A stretch of DNA of 64,000 nt, taken from Schleiferia thermophila (GTDB lineage: Bacteria; Bacteroidota; Bacteroidia; Flavobacteriales; Schleiferiaceae). Of this stretch, positions 44,103 to 53,396 are shown in pieces. The position numbers and the translations under genes are program-made. The notes below the pieces were generated by a model. That model made no database searches, was not told the origin of the DNA, and saw only the letters and a list, made by a program, of their open reading frames with translations. The stretch spans positions 326,513 to 390,512 of the forward strand of contig NZ_QPJS01000001.1 of the NCBI RefSeq assembly GCF_003337435.1, given 5' to 3'. How positions within the stretch are numbered: the first letter of the stretch is position 1; every line of letters starts with the position of its first letter.

Positions 44103-45307
44103 TGCTCTCCGGCAAAAAAATACTGCTCGGCATCACCGGCGGAATTGCCGCGTACAAATCAGCCTTCCTCGCACGGCTTTTGGTCAAGGAAGGTGCCGAC
44201 GTTCAAGTAGTTCTCACTCCCGGAGCCCTTGACTTCATCACACCCCTCACACTATCCGCCCTCACCGGCAGACCCGTGTATGTACATTCCCACGACACCA
44301 CCACAGGTCAATGGTACAACCACGTCGAGCTCGGCCTCTGGGCCGATGCCATGGTGATAGCCCCGGCTACCACCAACACCCTGGCCAAAATGGCTCACGG
44401 CCACTGCGACAACTTTCTGCTGGCCTGCTACCTCAGCGCCCGCTGCCCCGTGTTTTTTGCCCCAGCCATGGACCTCGACATGTACGCACATCCCGCAGTA
44501 CAACACAGCATTCAGACCCTTCAGACCTTTGGTTGCCATTTAATCGATTCCGAATCAGGCCCCCTTGCAAGCGGACTCTCCGGCAAGGGCCGTATGGCCG
44601 AGCCCGAAACCATATTGGCTCACCTGCAAGACTACTTCCGGAAGCGCACCTCCCTGTCCGGCAAAACAGTACTCATCAACGGAGGCCCTACCTACGAGCA
44701 CATCGACCCGGTCCGCTTCATCGGCAACCACTCCTCCGGCGACACCGCCGTGTACCTCGCCCGCGAAGCCCACTCAAGAGGCGCCCGCGTCACCCTTGTC
44801 CTCGGTCCCACCCGCTACACAAGCCACACCTTCCCATTCGAAGTCGTCCATGTCACCTCAGCCCTCCAAATGCACACCGAGTGCCTCGCACGGGCAGCCT
44901 CTGCTGATGTCATCATCTGTGCAGCAGCAGTGGCCGATTATCGCCCCGCCGAATACCAGATAAACAAAATCAAAAAAAACCAGGACTCCCTCTCCATCCA
45001 ACTCGTTAAAAATCCCGATATCCTCGCCGACCTCTGCCAGTCTAAAAAAGCCCATCAGCACATCATAGGCTTCGCCCTCGAAACCGAAAACCTCACCCAA
45101 AACGCACTCACAAAACTTCACCAAAAAAAAGCCGACGCCATCATAGCCAACAGCCCCGGACCACACACCGGATTTGCCACACCCACCAATCAGGTCACAA
45201 TTCTCTATTCCGATGGCACTATTCACCAAAGTTCCCTCGTTCTAAAAAATAAACTCGCCAGCTGGATATGGGACCACATCTCAGAACACTTTCAAATATC
45301 ACAATAG
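44102..45307 (+). CDS. coaBC: Bifunctional phosphopantothenoylcysteine decarboxylase / phosphopantothenate-cysteine ligase
   Basis: This enzyme carries coenzyme A synthesis steps 2 and 3. The start is the ATG at 44102, overlapping the rpoZ stop; frames extending upstream to 44042 lie inside rpoZ. The CoaC half (about 1-180, FMN) has ILLGITGGIAAYKSAFLARLL, VIAPATTNTLAKMAHGHCDN and FFAPAMDLDMYAHPAVQ. The CoaB half (about 187-401) has VLINGGPTYEHIDPVRFIGNHSSG and IICAAAVADYRPAEYQINKIKK, then VKNPDILADLCQ, IGFALETEN and DAIIANSPGPHTGFATPTNQV. The length of 401 residues is normal. The coding strand is strikingly C-rich and G-poor here. Confidence 0.95.
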   Translation: MLSGKKILLGITGGIAAYKSAFLARLLVKEGADVQVVLTPGALDFITPLTLSALTGRPVYVHSHDTTTGQWYNHVELGLWADAMVIAPATTNTLAKMAHGHCDNFLLACYLSARCPVFFAPAMDLDMYAHPAVQHSIQTLQTFGCHLIDSESGPLASGLSGKGRMAEPETILAHLQDYFRKRTSLSGKTVLINGGPTYEHIDPVRFIGNHSSGDTAVYLAREAHSRGARVTLVLGPTRYTSHTFPFEVVHVTSALQMHTECLARAASADVIICAAAVADYRPAEYQINKIKKNQDSLSIQLVKNPDILADLCQSKKAHQHIIGFALETENLTQNALTKLHQKKADAIIANSPGPHTGFATPTNQVTILYSDGTIHQSSLVLKNKLASWIWDHISEHFQISQ

Positions 45308-46185
45308 CCTTCCTTCTATCCATCAGCCCCCTGGCCGCCCAGGAGCTCAATGCACGCGTTACCATCAACCACCAGCAAATCCAGCGCAGCAACGTCAACA
45401 TCTTCCGTACCCTCGAAGCCTCCCTCTTCGAATTTCTCAACAATACCCGATGGACCGGAGCCCGCTACACCATCCAAGAGCGTATCGAGTGCAACTTTAC
45501 CCTCATCCTCGAACAGGAACCCTCCCAAAACGAATTCCAGGGCAAGCTCCAAATCCAGTACAGCCGCCCCATCTATGGCACCAACTACAACTCACCCGTT
45601 CTCACCTTCCAGGATATCGACATCTACTTCCCCTACACCGAATTTGAACGCCTCGAATTCAACCCCCAAAACATCGACAACAATCTGGTAGCCATCTTCG
45701 CCTTTTACGCTTACCTCATCATAGGTCTCGACAATGCCACCTTCGCCCCCAACGGCGGCCGTGAGCAGTTTGAAACCCTCCAGAACATCGTCAATTTTAT
45801 GCAAAGCCAGGCACGCTTCCCCGGCTGGCGCGACGACGGGCGCGGCTTTCGCAATCGCTTCTGGATCGCCGAGCACCTCAATCACTCCACCACACCCGAC
45901 TTCCTCCAAACCCTCTACACATACCATCGCCTCGGCCTCGACGTCATGCATACCGTCAGCCGCGTCAAAGAAGGCAAAGAAAAAGTCGCACAAGCCATCA
46001 CCTCCCTGCAGCCCTATTACAAAAAACGCCCCCAAAGCATCCTCCTGCAGATGTTTTTCCAGGCCAAAGCCGACGAAATCGCCGGAATCTTCTCAGCAGG
46101 CGACCCCATCAATACCGTCGAACTGCGCAATGTACTCAGCGAAATAGACCCCCTCAACAGCTCCAAATACACCCAGCTGAAATAA
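45268..46185 (+). CDS. porD: T9SS-associated protein PorD (DUF4835)
   Basis: This 305-residue protein has a signal peptide (about 1-25, ending SPLAAQ). The family core follows: ELNARVTINHQQIQ, EASLFEFLNNTRWT, SRPIYGTNYNSPVLTFQDIDIYFPYTEFERLEF, FAFYAYLIIGLDNATFAPNGG and ARFPGWRDDGRGFRNRFWIAEHLN. DUF4835 proteins are annotated as PorD of the type IX secretion machinery; their precise role is not settled. It starts inside the last 40 bases of coaBC, as commonly seen in this block. recN, which often follows, is absent; a GC-rich spacer comes next. Confidence 0.85.
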   Translation: MGPHLRTLSNITIAFLLSISPLAAQELNARVTINHQQIQRSNVNIFRTLEASLFEFLNNTRWTGARYTIQERIECNFTLILEQEPSQNEFQGKLQIQYSRPIYGTNYNSPVLTFQDIDIYFPYTEFERLEFNPQNIDNNLVAIFAFYAYLIIGLDNATFAPNGGREQFETLQNIVNFMQSQARFPGWRDDGRGFRNRFWIAEHLNHSTTPDFLQTLYTYHRLGLDVMHTVSRVKEGKEKVAQAITSLQPYYKKRPQSILLQMFFQAKADEIAGIFSAGDPINTVELRNVLSEIDPLNSSKYTQLK

Positions 46186-46237
46186 ACTCCAAACACCGGA
46201 AAATTCTCTTCACTCAAACACAAATCCATTTTTTCTT

Positions 46238-46360
46238 GGGCGTGCCCCTGCTCGCCGGCCACCTGACGGCGACCTTACCGCGCAGGGTCGGGCTGCTCCG
46301 GGGTACGCTTCGCTCCCGTGCTCCGCACCGCCCTGCGGGCGCCCTCCGCATCCCTCACGC
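46238..46360. repeat. GC-rich intergenic repeat-like element
   Basis: This block runs from GGGCGTGCCCCTGCT to CATCCCTCACGC and contains GGTCGGGCTGCTCCGG, ACGCTTCGCTCC and several inverted segments. Its base composition differs sharply from flanking AT-rich DNA. From memory, similar 'GGGCGTG ... GGGCTG ... ATCCCTCACGC' spacers recur between genes in many Bacteroidota genomes, but only one copy is present here, so repetition cannot be shown from the window. Confidence 0.45.
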
Positions 46361-46679
46361 GCACCTCCCACCGCACCGATCGCTTACATACAGTCCGCCA
46401 TATTCCACAGCACAACCCTTCCGGTTCAAACCTCCTGCTGTACTTCAGATTCAAAACCGTCGGTTGTGAAACAGTTCCGGATGTACCATCGACCCCTCCG
46501 CTCCCGGGAGGCGATCCATTTCCCTTTGACCGCGTTTTATTCAAATAAAAATTCCATAAGACCCCTTACACCCTGTCAGAAATTACCACACCGATCTGCA
46601 CCCACAGAAAAATCTGAAAATTCTATTTACACCTTCAGAATCCGCGATTGCGCATCCTATCAGCTAGGATAAAGTTTAT

Positions 46680-46713
46680 AAAAAACAAAGGCCGTTTGCG
46701 ACCGCAAACGGCC
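46680..46713 (-). terminator. Intrinsic terminator of bcp
   Basis: GGCCGTTTGC (46690-46699) and GCAAACGGCC (46704-46713) form a perfect 10-bp stem with loop GACC. Read on the minus strand it is followed by TTTGTTTTT, directly downstream of the bcp stop. Confidence 0.85.
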
Positions 46714-46745
46714 ATTGCTCCAATCGGTAGGTGATGTAGTACAGA

Positions 46746-47213
46746 TCAAGCTACTTCAAGGCTTTCAAGTATTTGCTTAGCGTGATTTTTTGTATCTACT
46801 TTGGTAAATACTTTCAGAATAACCCCATTCTCATCGATGACAAATGTTTCCCGGTGAATGCCATCATACTCCTTGCCCATAAATTTTTTCTTTCCCCACA
46901 CACCGAAGGCCTCAATGACTCTGCGATCGGGGTCCGAAATAAGCGTAAAAGGAAGATTGTATTTTTCAATAAATTTTTGATGAGACTTCTGGCTATCGGT
47001 GCTCACACCCACCACAGCAAAGCCCTTGGCCACCAGTTCCTCATATGAATCTCGGAGGCTACAGGCTTCAGCCGTACAGCCCGGAGTGTCGTCTTTTGGG
47101 TAGAAATACACAATGAGCTTTTTGCCGGCAAAGTCCGATAGTCTTACCGGATTACCATTTTGATCCACTCCTTCAAATTCAGGGGCACGATCCCCCTCTT
47201 TCAGATGTGTCAT
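46746..47213 (-). CDS. bcp: Thioredoxin-dependent thiol peroxidase (Bcp/PrxQ)
   Basis: This 155-residue peroxiredoxin reduces peroxides with thiols. It has LKEGDRAPEFEGVDQNGNPVRLSDF, the active site YPKDDTPGCTAEACSLRD with peroxidatic and resolving Cys five residues apart (PrxQ type), VVGVSTDSQKSHQKF, and LISDPDRRVIEAFGVWG. It is a single transcription unit with its own terminator, next to a small membrane protein gene. Confidence 0.95.
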   Translation of the reverse strand: MTHLKEGDRAPEFEGVDQNGNPVRLSDFAGKKLIVYFYPKDDTPGCTAEACSLRDSYEELVAKGFAVVGVSTDSQKSHQKFIEKYNLPFTLISDPDRRVIEAFGVWGKKKFMGKEYDGIHRETFVIDENGVILKVFTKVDTKNHAKQILESLEVA

Positions 47214-47258
47214 ATCACGCGATTTTTGGCTTTAAACAATCAGACAACCAACAAATGT

Positions 47259-47417
47259 TCACGATGTGAACCACTTTAAACCCCCGTAAATCACCGCCAG
47301 CCACACTAAACCCTTGACCAAAAAAAATAAAAATAGCCCCATGGCCACCTTCCATCCAGCCTCGTTTACCACAGCTTTCCAGCCTTTTTCCTTTAGAAGA
47401 AGTTTGTATTTTTTCAT
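47259..47417 (-). CDS. Small membrane protein downstream of RNase P RNA
   Basis: From ATG 47417 the protein has 52 residues: a basic amphipathic start (MKKYKLLLKEKGWKAVVNEAG) and one hydrophobic segment (about 24-48, VAMGLFLFFLVKGLVWLAVIYGG). The frame extends upstream into rnpB to 47489, but that part overlaps the RNA and is not believable. It starts about 22 bases beyond the RNase P RNA 3' end. I do not recognise a function; a single-pass inner-membrane protein is the simplest reading. Confidence 0.6.
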   Translation of the reverse strand: MKKYKLLLKEKGWKAVVNEAGWKVAMGLFLFFLVKGLVWLAVIYGGLKWFTS

Positions 47418-47439
47418 GCCGTACAGATAAAAAAACGAA

Positions 47440-47822
47440 AAGCCTGAGCTGTAAGCCGGATTCTGTACCCCTTTAGGGGTTTCTGTCATTTATCTGTTGC
47501 GGCCTACCCACTGCTCATACGCACCGGGCCAGTGCGACGGTCTGCTTTAAGCAGACCCTTGGCAGTTTATTTGGCCTTGCTACGCACAAGGTTTGCCATG
47601 CCTACGCCGTTACCGGTCGTAGCGGTGGGCTCTTACTCCACCTTTTCACCCTTACCTGCACTCATCAGAATGCAGGCGGTATGTTTTCTGTGGCACTATC
47701 TGTCAGCAGCCCTTTACGACTGCTGCCCTGCCTTTCGGCAGGTGTGCTGCCCTGTGTAGTCCGGACTTTCCTCACCCGACCGACCCATTGGTCAGCCGGG
47801 CGCGACAGAACGCTCAGGCTTT
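47440..47822 (-). ncRNA. rnpB: RNase P RNA (class A)
   Basis: Read on the minus strand, the RNA starts AAGCCTGAGCG and contains the universal GAGGAAAGTCCGGAC (CR-I) and, near the 3' end, ACAGAATCCGGCTTAC (CR-V). The ends pair as P1 (GCCTGAGC with GCTCAGGC). Intermediate helices such as CCTGCCGAAAGGCAGG and GGTCTGCTTAAAGCAGACC are clear. It cleaves tRNA 5' leaders. The length of about 380 nt is normal. Several small open frames across it on both strands are fortuitous. Confidence 0.95.
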
Positions 47823-47868
47823 TGTTTTAATTCTTGCCCTCAAAGGTAAGGCCAAAAAGGGGATCAGA

Positions 47869-49770
47869 TCAGTTGGCGACCACTACTTTGGTGCGCTTGA
47901 TTAATTCGCCGTTTTCATTGATTATCAAAAGATTGTAAACACCATTCCGCAAGGGTGTGGTGTTGAACGAAAATCTGTTTGCTCCTCGACGCACCTGAGC
48001 AGCATGCAGGTCTATACTCCCCCCTTTGGCATGAGCGGCCGTAGTAAGCACAAACCTGAGTTTCTGTGGCTCATCCAAAATAAACTCCACTTCAAAAAAG
48101 CGCTGAGCCGGATTGGGATAAAGTTTGAAATCCCTGGCAAAATCCACACTCGGCGGTCCGCTTTGCCAATGTGGAGATGACAAAAGAGCGATGCGGGTTT
48201 CGGGCCTCCTGTTGGCTTTGGAGCCATAGCCGGCCCCTATCACCCAGCCGGGCGTTTGATACAAGCGCTGGCTGCCTGAGTAGTCGCCCCACCGTTCGTA
48301 AAAGCGCTGTACCCCAATGCCCAGTACATCCACATAGCCTGCTCCGCGTTCCACCTCTTCCCTCTCGGAAAGCCTTCCCTCGTGATCCACATAGCAGGCA
48401 CTCATGCCCGATGGATATTCACGCCCGCAGTGATTGAACGTAATGATGGCATCGTTTTCCAATGCATTGCGGCCCGTGTAGCTGATGGCAGGAAAGCCAA
48501 AGTCCAGTGAATCGTGGTAATAATGCGCGATATCAATCGAGCGGTGTTCAAATTCAGGAAAATATATGCGCCCATATACAAAACCCGCCCCATTGAGTGG
48601 AGTGATGGTATTGTGCACAAAGTGAAGAATGTTGTTTTCAAAAAAACCATCCTGGATCCGCGCATCTACACAGTCAAAGCGATGGTTTTGCATCTGGCGG
48701 GCATCCGGAGGAAGTCCATAGGACTGGCTGCTTCTCATTTCTACCATCTTCAGGTTACTGGAAGCTGCACCGCCATTCACTATGGTGAGAAAATACCTGT
48801 TGCTCTCTGGTGCCAGGTTTTCATTGGATAGCAAAAACATTTTCTCACCATAGTGCCCGCTTCCACCTTTGATGGGCGTAAAGTTGAAAATCGGCTTCAT
48901 CGTATCAGCTCCGTCTGGCTGGTAGCGGAGCTGGTGAAAGTAGGCAGCCGTAAGTCCCGAGTCACCCCTGTAGCCGGCCATTTTGTCCAACTGCCAAAAT
49001 GTAGACTCTACATATCCGCTGTTGTTAAACGATCCATTCAGAAAAGTATTGACCGTGATAAACAAGTCGCTGCCACTTACGGCCAGGTGAGGATAATCGC
49101 TCCAGGTTTCATTGTCGAGAGGATTGCCGTTCAGGGCATAGAGATTCCACCCGTCGGCCGCGGGATTGCTACTGCGGCTGAATGCCACTGCAATCCAGGA
49201 AGTCTGCCAGGTAAATCCATTCAATATCACCAGGATAAACCTGTCTTCATCAGGATCATAAAGGACCCTGGGATCATACTTTACATCGGGAAGACCCAAA
49301 GGAGCACAAAACTGCTGCAGCGATTGTACAGACAGCAAACTGTCTTCGTTCAGGTCGTAGGTAAATATATTGGTGTTTATAACGGAAATGATGAGATTGT
49401 TTCGCGAGATGGCAATGTGGTTGTCGTTGGGTGCGGACCCATTGTAGCTGTTGCCTTCAAACTGACGGTGCAGTATCGGTCCGGGAATCTGTTCAGCAGT
49501 ACCTCTCTTACGGTCCGTACGTCTTGGAAGTTGATTGATGCTGTCTTTCAACTGCTGTAAATAAGCCCTGAAACCCTCGCCCCCGGGCGGAGGAGCTTCA
49601 AGGTGTTGAACATGAGAGAAGAAATCTTCCGATTCCGGTTTATGAAGGGTAATATATGGCCCCTCTGCAGATAGAATTTTCTTCTCCCAGCTGACCGAAG
49701 TGTGCTGAGCACAAAGCCGGCTCTCAGCCATCCAAGTAAAGGCAAACAATACAATTGCAATCCTTTTCAT
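47869..49770 (-). CDS. Large T9SS type A cargo protein, function unknown
   Basis: The start is ATG 49770, giving a signal peptide (MKRIAIVLFAFTWMAESRLCAQ) and 633 residues; the frame runs on upstream to 50034 but into the divergent gene's leader. The body looks like a beta propeller: GSAPNDNHIAISRNNLIISV, YDPRVLYDPDEDRFILVILNG, WSDYPHLAVSGSDLFITVNTF, DYSGSQRLYQTPGWVIGAGYG. The C-terminus (about 545-633) is a type A sorting domain: FKLYPNPAQRFFEVEF, LRNGVYNLLIINENGELIKRTKVVV. It should be exported and processed at the cell surface. I cannot name an activity. Confidence 0.8.
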   Translation of the reverse strand: MKRIAIVLFAFTWMAESRLCAQHTSVSWEKKILSAEGPYITLHKPESEDFFSHVQHLEAPPPGGEGFRAYLQQLKDSINQLPRRTDRKRGTAEQIPGPILHRQFEGNSYNGSAPNDNHIAISRNNLIISVINTNIFTYDLNEDSLLSVQSLQQFCAPLGLPDVKYDPRVLYDPDEDRFILVILNGFTWQTSWIAVAFSRSSNPAADGWNLYALNGNPLDNETWSDYPHLAVSGSDLFITVNTFLNGSFNNSGYVESTFWQLDKMAGYRGDSGLTAAYFHQLRYQPDGADTMKPIFNFTPIKGGSGHYGEKMFLLSNENLAPESNRYFLTIVNGGAASSNLKMVEMRSSQSYGLPPDARQMQNHRFDCVDARIQDGFFENNILHFVHNTITPLNGAGFVYGRIYFPEFEHRSIDIAHYYHDSLDFGFPAISYTGRNALENDAIITFNHCGREYPSGMSACYVDHEGRLSEREEVERGAGYVDVLGIGVQRFYERWGDYSGSQRLYQTPGWVIGAGYGSKANRRPETRIALLSSPHWQSGPPSVDFARDFKLYPNPAQRFFEVEFILDEPQKLRFVLTTAAHAKGGSIDLHAAQVRRGANRFSFNTTPLRNGVYNLLIINENGELIKRTKVVVAN

Positions 49771-50048
49771 ATGGCTAAAATAAAGAAAGAAAGCCACTCT
49801 ATAGCTCAAATTTGTCGATCTGATTAGGCGTGCTGCTGCCTTAACTTCCAAAATTCCATTATCATTTAGCTGATGAAACATATTACCAAGGCCAATACGG
49901 CAGTGTTCCGGATGGCAACGGCTCTTATTGAAATTTTCTGAGAAGATTGATCTCAAAATTCCTAAAACGTGTATTTTTTGCATTTTTTCCCTGTAAAGTT
50001 CATCGATTAACTTGCGCCGGTCTATTATTTTCAAAACAATTACTACCG

Positions 50049-52454
50049 ATGTGGGACAGACTCGCTGTCTGGATCATCAGGCAGCCGATGGCTATGATTC
50101 TGCTGCTGGCGGCTTCCTTGTCGTTTGCCATTTTCAGGGCTGATGAAGTGCGTATGAGTTATCAGTTCAGCAGATTACTTCCGGTGAATGATTCCGTGCA
50201 CATTCGCTACGAGTGGTTTAAAAAAAACTTTGCACAGGTCAGCAATACAGTAATTCTGGCTGTTGAAACGACTTCCCCAGAAGACCAAAGGTTTCTGGAC
50301 CATTGGCTTTCACTGGCCGATTCTCTGAGGCAAGTCAGCGGAGTAGCTGAAGTGATTACTTTCAGCAACGCATTGGAACTTAAAAAAGACGTTTCGAATG
50401 CTAAATTTCAATTCAAACCGGTATTTGAAGGCAAACCCTCCATGAGCAGATGGGTAAGCATATTAAATGATTCCTTGCCATTTTACAGAGGCATTTTTGT
50501 CAATGAAGATGGCTCTGCGGTACTTGCATACGTACAGATTGACACCCAATCGCTTTACAATGAGCGAATTATTACCATTATCGGTGAGATTCAGCAGATG
50601 TTAAACACCTTTGAAGCATCTACCGGACTGGAAGTCAAAATTTCAGGCATTCCTTATCTAAGGATGGGGAATGTTGCACAGTTGAAAAAAGAAATTTACC
50701 AGTTTGTACTTTTGGCCACAGGTGTTACAGCACTGTTGTTTTTCCTCTTTCTTCGAAATCTCAAGGCTACGTTGATTTCGCTTTTTGTGGTAGGTACAGG
50801 GGTCATCTGGTCCCTTGCGCTCATGTCGATTTTCGATTTTGAAATCACCTTGCTCACCAGCCTGATTCCCCCGCTTGTGATCGTGATCGGAATACCAAAT
50901 TGCATCTTTCTCATCAACAAATTTCATTACGAATATAAAAACCACAAAAACAGAATCCTTGCTCTTCAGCGTACCATTGCCAAAATTGGAAATGCTATTT
51001 TTTTTAGCAATCTGACCACTGCATTTGGATTTTTTGCCCTTGCATTTACGCGAAGTTCCACACTTGTGGAGTTTGGTCTGGTGGCATCTCTTAGCATTTT
51101 GGCGGTATTTGTGCACTCTATTGTCATTATCACATTGTATTATTTATATGCACCTGCACCCAAAGAGCGACATATCAAACACTTCGACCGGCGCTGGTTA
51201 GGGGGGTGGATCAGGATTATTCAGCATGCGGTGTTTAATAAGAGGCCCTTGATTTATGGAATTGGTGCAGTGGTTATACTAACCTCCATCGCAGGTATGC
51301 TAAAAATGGAGACTTCAGGCAGGATTACCGACGATTTGAACAAAAACAGCAAAACTTACCAAGACCTAAAATTTATAGAGGAAAAATCCGGAGGGGTGGA
51401 ACCACTGGAGATCATAATCGATACGAAAAAAAACTTATCTGCACGTAGGCTCAATACAATCAAAACGCTTGCTGCTATACAAGACTCCCTGAAAGCTATT
51501 GGAATAGAGCGCAGCATGAGTCTGGCAGACTTGTCAAAATTTGCCACTCAGGCATATTATTTCGGAGATCCAGCTGCTTACCGCACTCCTACTACACAGG
51601 AGAGCCGCTTTATGTCCAGATTTCTGAAAGGTTCCTTCGACCAAAGCAATGTCCTGATGCGTTCATTGAATGATGAGTCGGGACGATTTCTCCGTATTCA
51701 CACACTTGTCAGGGATTTGAATACCCTGGAAATGATGGCCCTCCGAAACCAGATAGAGGCTATTCTGGACCAAGTGATGGAGGATACCGGTTTTACAGGT
51801 TTTGTCACAGGAGCCTCTGTGCTCTTTCTGGAAGGGACCCGCTATTTGGTCAGAAATCTGATTCAAAGTCTTGGAATAGCGATTTTGCTGATTTCCATGC
51901 TGATGTTTTACCTGTTCAGATCCTGGAAAATGGTACTGATCAGTCTGGTGACCAACTTTATTCCCCTGCTCTTTACGGCAGGATTTATGGGTTTTGCCGG
52001 CATTCCACTGAAGCCCTCTACCTTGTTGGTCTTCGGTATTGCTTTTGGGATATCAGTAGATGACACCATTCACTTTCTGGCTAAGTACCGACAGGATTTA
52101 CAAAAAACCGACTGGGATATACCCTTGAGCATCCAGATGGCCATCAACGAAACAGGTGTAAGTATGTTTTACACCTCTGTAATACTCTTTTCCGGATTTA
52201 TCATATTTACATTTTCAGGTTTTGGCGGCACGGTAGCTCTGGGCCTTTTGGTATCGCTCACATTACTTGTGGCCATGCTTACCAACTTGTTTTTGCTACC
52301 GGCTTTTGCACTTTCATTGCACCGAATACTGGCTGATGAAGATTTTGACAACCCTCCCATACAGGTGGTCGATCCAGATGATGCACCGGACTCTGAGCTG
52401 ATTGAGACTTCTGAAGATAATAAAGCCGGCAGCTCAGATCAGTTCGGAAAGTGA
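50049..52454 (+). CDS. RND superfamily / MMPL-type transporter
   Basis: With the start at ATG 50049 the protein has 801 residues. It has the RND layout: a first membrane helix (about 8-28), a large periplasmic domain (about 30-215), five or six helices (about 220-400), a second helix near 415, a second periplasmic domain (about 435-600), and five or six helices to about 770. Motifs include IPPLVIVIGIPNCIFLINKFHYEY, a helix-4 type segment, and FGIAFGISVDDTIHFLAKYRQDL with the paired Asp of the proton relay. Family members export lipids or hydrophobic compounds. Its last 21 bases overlap the convergent bshB1. Confidence 0.88.
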   Translation: MWDRLAVWIIRQPMAMILLLAASLSFAIFRADEVRMSYQFSRLLPVNDSVHIRYEWFKKNFAQVSNTVILAVETTSPEDQRFLDHWLSLADSLRQVSGVAEVITFSNALELKKDVSNAKFQFKPVFEGKPSMSRWVSILNDSLPFYRGIFVNEDGSAVLAYVQIDTQSLYNERIITIIGEIQQMLNTFEASTGLEVKISGIPYLRMGNVAQLKKEIYQFVLLATGVTALLFFLFLRNLKATLISLFVVGTGVIWSLALMSIFDFEITLLTSLIPPLVIVIGIPNCIFLINKFHYEYKNHKNRILALQRTIAKIGNAIFFSNLTTAFGFFALAFTRSSTLVEFGLVASLSILAVFVHSIVIITLYYLYAPAPKERHIKHFDRRWLGGWIRIIQHAVFNKRPLIYGIGAVVILTSIAGMLKMETSGRITDDLNKNSKTYQDLKFIEEKSGGVEPLEIIIDTKKNLSARRLNTIKTLAAIQDSLKAIGIERSMSLADLSKFATQAYYFGDPAAYRTPTTQESRFMSRFLKGSFDQSNVLMRSLNDESGRFLRIHTLVRDLNTLEMMALRNQIEAILDQVMEDTGFTGFVTGASVLFLEGTRYLVRNLIQSLGIAILLISMLMFYLFRSWKMVLISLVTNFIPLLFTAGFMGFAGIPLKPSTLLVFGIAFGISVDDTIHFLAKYRQDLQKTDWDIPLSIQMAINETGVSMFYTSVILFSGFIIFTFSGFGGTVALGLLVSLTLLVAMLTNLFLLPAFALSLHRILADEDFDNPPIQVVDPDDAPDSELIETSEDNKAGSSDQFGK

Positions 52455-53150
52455 TTTCAAACCAGGCGTACGAGAAAAGATAAAACCCTCTCCATGAGTT
52501 GTGCCGATCAGTCGTCCCATATCGCGTGCCCGGTACTCTATACTATCAAGAAATTCCCTTGAGCTGATCACAGTTTCGGGCTCTGTACTGTCCGGATTGT
52601 ACAATTGTGATGCATGGGCCTTGCAGGAGGCCAGTTTACGGTCAAAAAAACCGCTGATGTCCAAAATGACATCAGGCTGAAGATTCATAAACTGAATGTA
52701 ATGCATCAAAATATGTGGTCTCCAGGGTTGTTGCGGCTCACCCAGGTATGTGGTCTTCAACTTGTGTAAGCCAGCCGAAAAAACTGCCTTTTCTGCCAAA
52801 CGTGCAGAAGCTCCATGGTCCGGATGTCTGTCCTTTGGCGCATTGGCCAATACTATCCGAGGTTTGCAATACCGTATGACTTTAATGACTTCTCTGACAG
52901 CCTCTTCCGAATCGCGGATCCATCCATCCGGCAATCGGGCATTGAGCCGAAACTGAGCCCCTAGAATTTCGGCAGCTTTCTGCGCTTCTGCCCTGCGAAT
53001 GGCCGGGGTGCCTCGCGTGCCCATTTCACCTTCGGTCAGGTCCAGGATACCTGTTTTAAACCCCATGGAAGCATGCTTGGCTAAAGTGCCACCAGCTCCA
53101 AGTTCCACATCGTCCGGATGAGCACCTATAGCCAGTATATCAACTTGCAT
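52434..53150 (-). CDS. bshB1: Bacillithiol biosynthesis deacetylase BshB1
   Basis: BshB1 deacetylates GlcNAc-malate in bacillithiol synthesis. The 238-residue LmbE-fold protein has the Zn motif ILAIGAHPDDVELGAGGTLAKH, GEMGTRGTPAIRRAEAQKAAEILG, the KDRHPDHGASARLAEKAVF motif with the catalytic Asp/His, and SREFLDSIEYRARDMGRLIGTTHGEGF. The length is normal. bshA and bshC are not in the window. Bacillithiol would be a thiol donor for the peroxide-detoxifying proteins elsewhere here. Confidence 0.92.
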   Translation of the reverse strand: MQVDILAIGAHPDDVELGAGGTLAKHASMGFKTGILDLTEGEMGTRGTPAIRRAEAQKAAEILGAQFRLNARLPDGWIRDSEEAVREVIKVIRYCKPRIVLANAPKDRHPDHGASARLAEKAVFSAGLHKLKTTYLGEPQQPWRPHILMHYIQFMNLQPDVILDISGFFDRKLASCKAHASQLYNPDSTEPETVISSREFLDSIEYRARDMGRLIGTTHGEGFIFSRTPGLKSLSELI

Positions 53151-53175
53151 TGCGAATGTGATTCTATTAAGTCCG

Positions 53176-53203
53176 CAAAAGTATGTTGATACATTGATTT
53201 CAA
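53176..53203 (-). promoter_or_regulatory. Candidate bshB1 promoter
   Basis: On the minus strand, TTG (53203-53201), 17 bases and TACTTTTG (53183-53176) fit the Bacteroidota consensus, 25 bases before the bshB1 ATG. Confidence 0.5.
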
Positions 53204-53396
53204 GTGAACTGATTTTGCATCTGATTCATACTTCCAGTACATCTTTTGGTTTCTCGCGCTGTATTTTACCTGCATTCTCCGGCTACTCCACAAGAGGGCA
53301 ATGTTGAAAAGTATGTAATAAAGCTCCCTCAAACTGTCTTATATTAGCACAAAATACTGATATTCAGATTTGTACAGATAAATTTCTGATTTAAAG

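Larger units (their letters stand above)
46186..46745. other. 560-base spacer without a credible gene
   Basis: Between porD and bcp there is a GC-rich, repeat-like part (46238-46360, listed separately), an ordinary C-rich part with only short overlapping frames on both strands and no family-like protein, and the bcp terminator (46690-46713). Long open frames here come from the GC-rich composition and do not look coding. Confidence 0.6.

Noticed and set aside
46275-46544. 89-codon minus-strand open frame and overlapping plus-strand frames in the porD-bcp spacer
   Set aside because: They arise from GC-rich repeat-like DNA, are Arg/Gly/Pro-rich, resemble no protein family and overlap each other on both strands.
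47532-47759. 75-codon plus-strand frame
   Set aside because: It lies wholly inside the RNase P RNA gene on the opposite strand.
49771-50034. Upstream extension of the T9SS cargo gene
   Set aside because: It overlaps the divergent transporter's upstream region, and the signal peptide begins cleanly at ATG 49770.
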